From JBHHXG01 sp046756985 (GTDB lineage Bacteria; Pseudomonadota; Zetaproteobacteria; Mariprofundales; Mariprofundaceae), in the NCBI GenBank assembly GCA_046756985.1, contig JBHHXG010000005.1:1-37030 (forward strand): a stretch of DNA of 37,030 bases. Direction: 5' to 3'. Of this stretch, positions 31,327 to 37,030 are shown one piece after another; the first letter of the stretch is position 1; every line of letters starts with the position of its first letter. The position numbers and the translations under genes are program-made. The notes under the pieces are model-generated. The model saw nothing but the letters and a program-made list of their open reading frames with translations, ran no database searches and was not told where the DNA came from.

Positions 31327-32934
31327 TCAGCTTTCGGGCGGCGGCACCTTGTCCAGCACCAGCTTGTATTCAATGGCATCTACAAGCGCCTGATAGCTGG
31401 CATCAATCATATTCGTGGATACGCCGACCGTACCCCATTTTCGCACACCGTCTGTGGATTCGATCAGCACACGAACGGCAGCGCGTGTCGCTGCTTTCGT
31501 GCTCAACACGCGCACCTTGAAATCCGTCAGCCTGAGTTCAGAGAGTGTCGGATAAAAATCAGACAGGGCGCGGCGCAAGGCGGTATCCATCGCATTGACC
31601 GGGCCATTACCGAGAGAAGCCGTATGTGCGAATTTCCCTCCCACGGTGACCATAACAGTGGCTTCGGCCTGGGGCTCCCCTTCATGGCCATGCTTTTCGT
31701 CCAGCACGCGAAAGCCTTCCAACTCAAAATAGTGCTGAAACTGCTTCATCGCCTTGAGCACCAGTAAATGGAATGAGGCCTCGGCACCCTCATAGGCATA
31801 ACCCATGTCTTCCATCTTCTTGATACGGTACACCACCTCAGCCACGGCAGGGTCTTCAGCATCCACCTTCATTCCAAGATTCATCTCACCAAGCTTGAAC
31901 AGGATATTACTGCGTCCTGCCTGATCGGACACCAGCACACGCTGTCGGTTACCAACAATTTCCGGCGAGACATGTTCGTACAATTCGGACGCCTTCCTGA
32001 CTGCTGACACATGGATGCCACCCTTGTGTGCAAAGGCATTCAGACCAACATAGGGCTGATGCCGCCATGGCAGGCGGTTGGCCATTTCATTAACAAAATC
32101 GGACAGTGTGCGCAGCTCCTTCATATGCGCAGCGTCAATACCGCAGTCCAGACCCATTTTGAGCTGCAGATTCGGAATGATAGATACGAGATTGGCGTTG
32201 CCGCAGCGCTCGCCGATGCCGTTGATGGTTCCCTGAACATGCATCGCGCCCACGCGCGCGGCTGCCAGCGAATTGGCCACGGCCAGTTCACAGTCATTGT
32301 GGGCATGAATGCCGATCACCGTATCGGTAAAGCACTCACGCATGGCGGTCACGACCTGTGCCACGCGGTATGGCACGTTACCGCCATTCGTGTCGCACAG
32401 AACCAGCGCATCAGCACCGGCGGAATGCGCCGCTTCCAGCACCCGCACCGCATATTTCCGGTCGGCGCTGTAGCCATCGAAAAAATGCTCCGCGTCGAAA
32501 AAAACCGTTGCAAAATGCTGTTTAAGAAAAACGACGGAATCGTGGACCAGCTTTACATTTTCCTGCAGGGGAATACCCAATGCCTTGGTGACATGCAAAT
32601 TCCAGGCCTTGCCGAAAATGCAGGCTGCATCCGCACCGCTGTCGATCAGGCGCAGCAATCCGGCATCATCCTCCACCCGACCACCGGGTCTCGCCGTTGA
32701 GCCAAAAGCCACCAGCCCGCTGTCTTGCCAGTTACGGTCCCGCATCAGTTCAAAGAAATGGTCATCCTTGGGACTGGCGCCGGGCCAGCCGCCTTCAATC
32801 CAGTCAATACCGAACTCTGCCAGTCGATGGGCAATGCGCATTTTGTCTTCAGCAGAAAAATTGATGCCGGCAGTCTGACTGCCATCGCGCAGGGTGGTAT
32901 CAAAAATCTGGATGCGCTGGGCATCGGGGCACAT
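31327..32934 (-). CDS. cimA: (R)-citramalate synthase (CimA type)
   Basis: A 535-residue enzyme that condenses pyruvate and acetyl-CoA to citramalate, the entry to threonine-independent isoleucine synthesis. The DRE-TIM motif is IQIFDTTLRDGSQTAG near the start, then GIDWIEGGWPGASPKD and VIGIHAHNDCELAVANSLAA (metal His). A C-terminal LeuA-type regulatory domain begins near 400 (AEATVMVTVGGKFAHTASLG, then VRVLIESTDGVRKWGTVGVS), implying isoleucine feedback. I use ATG 32934 (MCPDAQRIQ), since GGAG stands six bases before it; the ATG at 32946 has none. Isopropylmalate synthase paralogues share this layout, but the N-terminus and the GWPGA(S/N)PKD motif are CimA-like. Confidence 0.92.
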   Translation of the reverse strand: MCPDAQRIQIFDTTLRDGSQTAGINFSAEDKMRIAHRLAEFGIDWIEGGWPGASPKDDHFFELMRDRNWQDSGLVAFGSTARPGGRVEDDAGLLRLIDSGADAACIFGKAWNLHVTKALGIPLQENVKLVHDSVVFLKQHFATVFFDAEHFFDGYSADRKYAVRVLEAAHSAGADALVLCDTNGGNVPYRVAQVVTAMRECFTDTVIGIHAHNDCELAVANSLAAARVGAMHVQGTINGIGERCGNANLVSIIPNLQLKMGLDCGIDAAHMKELRTLSDFVNEMANRLPWRHQPYVGLNAFAHKGGIHVSAVRKASELYEHVSPEIVGNRQRVLVSDQAGRSNILFKLGEMNLGMKVDAEDPAVAEVVYRIKKMEDMGYAYEGAEASFHLLVLKAMKQFQHYFELEGFRVLDEKHGHEGEPQAEATVMVTVGGKFAHTASLGNGPVNAMDTALRRALSDFYPTLSELRLTDFKVRVLSTKAATRAAVRVLIESTDGVRKWGTVGVSTNMIDASYQALVDAIEYKLVLDKVPPPES

Positions 32935-32974
32935 ATCCGTCTCCATCAGGAATCAATACATACGAACGCCCGAT

Positions 32975-33003
32975 ATTATACGCGCTTGTCACTGTTTCTG
33001 TAA
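32975..33003 (-). promoter_or_regulatory. Sigma70-type promoter of cimA
   Basis: On the minus strand TTACAG (-35, 32998-33003) and a perfect TATAAT (-10, 32975-32980) are 17 bases apart. The transcript would begin near 32968, about 34 bases before the start codon. Confidence 0.65.
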
Positions 33004-33114
33004 GTGGCAGACCATATATTTGCAAATCAGCGCACTTATGATGGAATTATGCTGCAAGCACCTGCGGGCCTAATGGTAAAAAAGCCCCGAGCGCAACATC
33101 AAGGGAGGTGCCCG

Positions 33115-34116
33115 ATGCAAGCAGTATTCATGACCAGGCCCGGTGGGCCGGACGTGCTGGAAATGCGGGAAACAGACAAGCCTGCCATCTCTGAGAATGG
33201 TCAGATACTGGTTCAAATCAAAGCTGCCGGTGTGAATCCGATTGATACAAAGCTCAGGAGCCGCGGTACCTATTTTCCCGATCATATGCCCGCCATCCTC
33301 GGTTGTGACGGCGCTGGCGTCGTTGAAACCGTCGGTGATGCGGTGACCCGTTTCACACCCGGTGATGCCGTCTATTACTGTTATGGCGGGATTGGTCAAC
33401 CGGACTGCGGCAACTATGCCGAATATACGCTAATCGATGAGGCCTATGTGGCGCACAAACCGGCAGGCCTGGATTTTACCAACGCTGCCGCGGCACCACT
33501 GGTGCTGATTACCGCATGGGAATCACTGTTTGACCGTGCCCGGCTGCAATCGGGTCAGAAGGTGCTGATTCATGCCGGTGCCGGTGGTGTCGGCCATGTC
33601 GCCATCCAGCTGGCCAGGATCGCCGGGGCCGAAGTGGCCACAACCGTCAGCTCTGAAGAAAAGGCGGTATTTGTCAAAGAACTTGGAGCGGACAGGATCA
33701 TCAACTATACACAGCAGGATTTTGCCGAGGCGGTACTGGAATGGACGGATGGCGCAGGTGTGGATGTGGCTGTTGATACCGTCGGCGGAAACATCTTTGA
33801 CCGCACCATCCCTGCCGTGCGTCATTACGGCCATCTGGTGACTTTGCTGCAGCTACCTGACGATGCCGACTGGAAGACGGCCCGACTTAAAAACCTGCAT
33901 ATTTCCCAGGAACTGATGCTCACACCGATGATTGACGGCCTGAAAGACGGCGCACTGCACCAGAGTGCGATTCTGGAGCAATGCGCCCAGTTTTTTGATG
34001 AAAACAGACTGTCCGTATGTGTTGCCGATGTGCTGCCGCTGGCCGAGGCGGCGGAAGCACATCGTCGTATTGAAGCCGGCCATATGACCGGCAAGCTGGT
34101 TTTAAGTATTGGCTAG
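33115..34116 (+). CDS. Zinc-free NADPH:quinone oxidoreductase / MDR family alcohol dehydrogenase-like protein
   Basis: A 333-residue member of the medium-chain reductase family. The N-terminal GroES-like domain contains VKAAGVNPIDTKLRSRG-type residues (QIKAAGVNPIDTKLRSRGTY) and GCDGAGVVETVGDAV. The Rossmann domain has VLIHAGAGGVGHVAIQLARI (A-x-x-G-V-G nucleotide site) and DVAVDTVGGNIFDRTIP. The catalytic zinc ligands of alcohol dehydrogenases are missing, which is characteristic of quinone oxidoreductase or zeta-crystallin proteins. It reduces quinones or enals with NADPH; the substrate is not known. The start at 33115 follows AGGGAGGTG; an earlier in-frame ATG has no support. Divergent from cimA. 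Confidence 0.88.
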   Translation: MQAVFMTRPGGPDVLEMRETDKPAISENGQILVQIKAAGVNPIDTKLRSRGTYFPDHMPAILGCDGAGVVETVGDAVTRFTPGDAVYYCYGGIGQPDCGNYAEYTLIDEAYVAHKPAGLDFTNAAAAPLVLITAWESLFDRARLQSGQKVLIHAGAGGVGHVAIQLARIAGAEVATTVSSEEKAVFVKELGADRIINYTQQDFAEAVLEWTDGAGVDVAVDTVGGNIFDRTIPAVRHYGHLVTLLQLPDDADWKTARLKNLHISQELMLTPMIDGLKDGALHQSAILEQCAQFFDENRLSVCVADVLPLAEAAEAHRRIEAGHMTGKLVLSIG

Positions 34117-34132
34117 TTGCTGATGCACAGTT

Positions 34133-34228
34133 TTAACCGGCGTAATCGAATTCCTTGAAGCTGATGAAAAAGAAGGCACCGGTGTACAGTGCAATGAAAA
34201 AACCAGCGAATATCAGAATAAAATGCAT
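34133..34228 (-). CDS. 31-residue single-span membrane protein
   Basis: Below most size limits, yet the frame is convincing: ATG at 34228 with AGAGG five to nine bases ahead, 31 codons, TAA. The sequence starts MHFILIFAGFFIALYTGAFF and continues FISFKEFDYAG. One hydrophobic helix of about 22 residues is followed by a charged tail. The size and pattern recall small respiratory-chain subunits such as the CydX or CcoQ type, but no specific signature is present. It is antisense to nothing and sits between the convergent end of the quinone oxidoreductase and the promoter of the next gene. Confidence 0.55.
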   Translation of the reverse strand: MHFILIFAGFFIALYTGAFFFISFKEFDYAG

Positions 34229-34453
34229 ATTTACCTCTTGAGAAATGATGCCTGCAATGATCCGGCCAGGCCGTTAGGGCATAATGAAACAGGCCTTAAC
34301 AGAATTTCATGCAGGAGAACGCCTTCCATCCGCTGCGCGCCTCTCGGCGAGCTTGCCGCCGGCTCACAAGTGCTGCCGTTCCGCTTAACCCCGCTGTAAG
34401 ACGTTCTTCCTGCAGGCGTCTATACTGGATACACGCCATTCGCCGGAGGGAGC
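34229..34453. other. Intergenic region upstream of the Rieske-GltS gene and of the 31-codon ORF
   Basis: This 225-base region must contain both divergent promoters. I see TATACT at 34421-34426 (plus strand), with no good -35, and GGAGGG at 34446-34451 just before the next start. GTTAGG (34275-34280) and CCTTAAC near 34300 could pair with a bulge. A short frame near 34309-34491 has no codon or protein support. Confidence 0.3.
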
Positions 34454-36067
34454 ATGAAAAAGATTGCCATTGCCAAACTCAAAGCACTTGAAGACCGCAA
34501 GCCGACCCATGCGCTGGTGGCGGGTGTCGATCTGGTTATTGTCAAATATGATGATGAAATCAGTGTCCTATACGGCCGCTGTGCGCACCGTGGCGCACTG
34601 ATGTCCGATGGCCATGTCTCCGGCCACAATCTGATCTGCGGCGTGCACAACTGGGATTACCGGCTGGATACCGGCATCAGCGAATACAATAACCGAGAGC
34701 GACTGCACAAGTTCAATCACTGGATCAAGTCCGGTCAGGTCTGGGTTGATGAAGATGAAATTAGCGAATGGGAGAAGCAACACCCGCAACCGTTTGACCG
34801 CGGCAGCTATCAGGGCGCATATCAGGATACGCATCCGATCCCGATTGAGCCCCACACCGGATTCATCCGTCATCTGGCAAGTTTCGGACTGGAAAAGACC
34901 GGTGCGCACGGTCCTGTGGCAGCCATGGGGGTGCCGCGAACCGAATTGCCTGCCTGGGATGATCTGCAGTTTCTGACTGCCCAATTATCGCTGTTCCCTC
35001 ATCTGGATGAAATGCCGGTGGCCACGGAACTGGTCATCGGTCCGCACGCCGAAAAACCGCTGTATCTGGACATACCGATTTTTGTCTCGGACATGAGTTT
35101 CGGCGCGCTGTCCGAAGAGGCCAAGATTGCGCTGGCCAAAGGCGCGGAAATGGCCGGTACCGGCATCTGTTCCGGTGAAGGCGGCATGCTGCCTGGAGAG
35201 CAGCAGGCCAATTCCCGCTATTTCTATGAGCTGGCCAGCGCCCGCTTCGGCTTCTCGTGGGACAAGATCGACAAGGTTCAGGCTTTTCACTTCAAGGGCG
35301 GCCAGGGTGCCAAGACCGGCACCGGCGGCCATCTCCCCGGCTGCAAGGTCAAAGGAAAAATCGCCGAAGTTCGCGGATTAAAGGAAGGCGAGCCGGCCAT
35401 CTCACCTGCCCGCTTTCCGGACTGGGAGGGCTTGGATGATATCCGCGCCTTTGCATCGGAAGTCCGCGAACGCACCGGCGGCATCCCGATCGGTTACAAA
35501 CTGTCCGCCCAGCATATCGAAGCCGATATTGATGCCGCCCTCAAGGCGGGCGTGGACTACATCATTCTGGACGGACGCGGCGGCGGCACAGGCTCGGCAC
35601 CGCTGATATTCCGCGACCATATTTCTGTGCCAACCATGCCGGCACTGGCGCGGGCGCGACAGCATCTCGACAAAACAGGCAACAGCGACATCACGCTGAT
35701 TGTCACCGGCGGCCTGCGCACCCCTGCCGATTTTACCAAGGCGCTGGCGCTCGGCGCCGATGGTGTGGCCATTTCCAATGCCGCCCTGCAGGCCATTGGC
35801 TGTCTGGCGATGCGTGCCTGCCACACCAACAACTGTCCGGTCGGCATTGCCACGCAACGTGCCGACCTCAGGCAGCGGCTGGTCATCGATGAAGCGGCGG
35901 AAAGACTGAACCGCTTTCTGCAAGCCTCGGTGGATTTAATGACGGTGCTGGCGCGCGCCTGCGGCCATGCCAGCCTGTCCGAATTCAATCAGCATGACCT
36001 GACAACATGGAAGCGCGAAATTGCCCATCTGACCGGTGTCAAATATGCCGGCGTCACGCCACTATGA
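34454..36067 (+). CDS. Rieske [2Fe-2S] domain fused to FMN/[3Fe-4S] glutamate synthase domain
   Basis: A 537-residue protein with two modules. Residues 1-100 are Rieske: C43-A-H45-R-G and C62-G-V-H65-N-W bind a [2Fe-2S] cluster. Residues about 190-525 are the FMN-binding half of glutamate synthase (GltB central domain): FVSDMSFGALSEEAKIALAK, GEGGMLPGEQ, QGAKTGTGGHLPG (FMN phosphate site) and GADGVAISNAALQAIG. The [3Fe-4S] cysteines C450, C456 and C461 are all present in GCLAMRACHTNNCPVG. The glutaminase domain and the C-terminal structural domain of true GltB are missing. So it may transfer electrons to a glutamate-synthase-like site using some other ammonia or amino donor, or do different redox chemistry. 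The GGAGGG site supports the start. Confidence 0.85.
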   Translation: MKKIAIAKLKALEDRKPTHALVAGVDLVIVKYDDEISVLYGRCAHRGALMSDGHVSGHNLICGVHNWDYRLDTGISEYNNRERLHKFNHWIKSGQVWVDEDEISEWEKQHPQPFDRGSYQGAYQDTHPIPIEPHTGFIRHLASFGLEKTGAHGPVAAMGVPRTELPAWDDLQFLTAQLSLFPHLDEMPVATELVIGPHAEKPLYLDIPIFVSDMSFGALSEEAKIALAKGAEMAGTGICSGEGGMLPGEQQANSRYFYELASARFGFSWDKIDKVQAFHFKGGQGAKTGTGGHLPGCKVKGKIAEVRGLKEGEPAISPARFPDWEGLDDIRAFASEVRERTGGIPIGYKLSAQHIEADIDAALKAGVDYIILDGRGGGTGSAPLIFRDHISVPTMPALARARQHLDKTGNSDITLIVTGGLRTPADFTKALALGADGVAISNAALQAIGCLAMRACHTNNCPVGIATQRADLRQRLVIDEAAERLNRFLQASVDLMTVLARACGHASLSEFNQHDLTTWKREIAHLTGVKYAGVTPL

Positions 36068-36150
36068 CCGCAGTACCCCCCTCCTGCCGAGCTTGCCAAA
36101 TATCCGTCCGAGATGTTTACTAACGGGGACCAGAAATCAGGGGGAGTGTC

Positions 36151-36792
36151 ATGAGCGATAAAGTCCAGCGATATGAAGGCAGGCACATTGTCGTGCATTT
36201 CGATGCCGCCAAATGCATTCATGCCGGCAACTGCGTGCGCGGGCTGCCCAATGTATTCCGGGCCGGTGTGAAGGGACCGTGGATTTTTCCCGATCAGGCC
36301 GATGCCCCTGATCTGGCCGCACTGATCCGCACCTGCCCTTCCGGCGCGCTGACTTATGAACGCGACGGCGAGGCCGAAGAAGAAATGGCGCCGGAAATCA
36401 ACAGCATCACGCTTGAGGCTGACGGGCCTTTGCGTGTGCATGCTGATTACACGCTCAATGGCGAAAAGCCCGACTGTTTCCGGGCCACGCTGTGCCGCTG
36501 CGGCGCCTCCCGGCTCAAACCGTATTGTGACGGCGCACACACGGAGGCGGGGTTTGCCGATCCCGGGCAATGCCAGCCGGGCAATCTGGAGACCGCAATC
36601 GCTGGCGGCGCACTGGAGATTATATCCATCCCCGATGGGCCGCTGGTCGTCAAGGGGCCGTGCGAAGTCCGCGATGCTGATGGCAGGGCCGTCAACCGCG
36701 GTGATGAACTGGCCCTGTGCCGTTGCGGCGCGTCAAAAAACAAACCGTATTGTGATGGCAGCCATTCGCTCATCGGTTTCAAGTCCGAATAG
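36151..36792 (+). CDS. Iron-sulfur protein with divergent [4Fe-4S] (Fer4_19) and two CDGSH zinc-finger-type domains
   Basis: A 213-residue protein. The first 75 residues contain C22-x5-C28 and C62-P-S-G, the arrangement of a divergent mono-cluster ferredoxin (Fer4_19). The rest has two CDGSH motifs: C115-R-C117-G...C126-D-G-A-H130 and C190-R-C192-G...C201-D-G-S-H205. Each C-x-C...C-D-G-x-H holds a labile [2Fe-2S] cluster. CDGSH proteins act in redox sensing and iron-sulfur transfer. GGGGGAG before ATG 36151 supports the start. It lies 83 bases downstream of the Rieske-GltS gene, with similar codon use, so a common unit is likely. The physiological partner is not known. Confidence 0.88.
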   Translation: MSDKVQRYEGRHIVVHFDAAKCIHAGNCVRGLPNVFRAGVKGPWIFPDQADAPDLAALIRTCPSGALTYERDGEAEEEMAPEINSITLEADGPLRVHADYTLNGEKPDCFRATLCRCGASRLKPYCDGAHTEAGFADPGQCQPGNLETAIAGGALEIISIPDGPLVVKGPCEVRDADGRAVNRGDELALCRCGASKNKPYCDGSHSLIGFKSE

Positions 36793-36810
36793 CCAGGCCC
36801 TGGCGCATAT

Positions 36811-37030
36811 ATGGGCCTGCTGATTGACGGCAAATGGAGCGATGAGTGGTACGACACCGCATCCACGGGCGGCCGCTTTGAGCGCAGTGAAGCGCAGTTC
36901 CGCCGCCGCATCGGCGATGCGGGCTTCCCCGCCGAATCCGGCCGTTATCATCTGTATGTCTGCTATGCCTGCCCTTGGGCGCATCGCACGCTGATTTTTC
37001 GCAAGCTGAAAGGTCTGGGGCCGCATATCG
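36811..37030 (+). CDS. yqjG: Glutathionyl-hydroquinone reductase / glutathione S-transferase (YqjG/ECM4-like), N-terminal part
   Basis: The gene starts 18 bases after the previous stop and continues beyond the right edge. The visible 73 residues run MGLLIDGKWSDEWYDT, then GGRFERSEAQFRR, then SGRYHLYVCYACPWAHRTLI. The C-P-W-A-H-R-T motif is the nucleophile site of the xi-class glutathione transferases, which reduce glutathionyl-hydroquinones. The N-terminal GRFER-Q(S/A)-x-FR region is also typical. No usable ribosome binding site is visible, so it may be coupled to the preceding gene. Functional call is at family level. Confidence 0.88.
   Translation, partial: MGLLIDGKWSDEWYDTASTGGRFERSEAQFRRRIGDAGFPAESGRYHLYVCYACPWAHRTLIFRKLKGLGPHI

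Noticed and set aside
34309..34491. 60-codon plus-strand frame before the Rieske-GltS gene
   Set aside because: No ribosome binding site, Arg-rich random composition, and it overlaps the true start of the next gene in another frame.

Overview
The window is gene-dense bacterial chromosome of moderate GC, with almost no stretch over 250 bases lacking a gene and no tRNA, rRNA, insertion sequence, phage gene or CRISPR array that I can see. Several layouts are typical of Proteobacteria: rpsF-priB-rpsR-rplI with dnaB-alr attached, the pilMNO-pilQ-aroK-aroB string, mlaE/F/D, and a fimT-pilV-pilW minor pilin cluster. CimA-type citramalate synthase, pyruvate phosphate dikinase, a YbdK-like carboxylate-amine ligase and a pilus-linked c-type cytochrome are less typical of enteric gammaproteobacteria. 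I suspect a marine or sediment proteobacterium, possibly of the Zetaproteobacteria (Mariprofundus-like); this is inference from gene content and not proven.

Layout. (1) 1-670: the start of purC on the minus strand, divergent from a stand-alone cyclic-nucleotide-binding-domain protein. (2) 691-9433: one long plus-strand operon with a good sigma70 promoter and a structured leader: rpsF, priB-like, rpsR, a DUF2232 membrane protein, rplI, dnaB, alr, mlaE, mlaF, mlaD and a secreted TPR protein. It joins translation, replication, cell-wall precursor and outer-membrane lipid functions. Two of its genes appear to use non-canonical start codons (ATC and CTG). (3) 9519-13050: YbdK-like ligase, M20 amidohydrolase, FxsA and a Bax-inhibitor-1 family protein, ending at a strong terminator shared with the converging aroB. 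(4) 14197-13097 and 19647-14190, minus strand: pilM, pilN, pilO, pilQ, aroK, aroB, with no pilP. (5) 24770-19866, minus strand: fimT, pilV, pilW, a 911-residue PilX-like protein and a small DUF4124/cytochrome c fusion. (6) 24751-27207: class A penicillin-binding protein, divergent from and nearly overlapping fimT. (7) 27268-34228: phhB, a double thioredoxin-fold glutaredoxin, ppdK, cimA, a quinone oxidoreductase and a 31-codon membrane ORF. (8) 34454-37030: an iron-sulfur/flavin redox group consisting of a Rieske-glutamate synthase fusion, a ferredoxin/double-CDGSH protein and the start of a glutathionyl-hydroquinone reductase.

The parts most worth a second look are the minor pilin operon, where one giant PilX-like protein with a calcium-loop-like motif stands where pilX-pilY1 usually lie and is followed by a cytochrome c; the missing pilP beside a PilQ with about three AMIN-like domains; the Rieske-GltS/CDGSH group; and the non-canonical starts. 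All start sites quoted were chosen by reading ribosome binding sites and reading frames by eye; no database search was possible.
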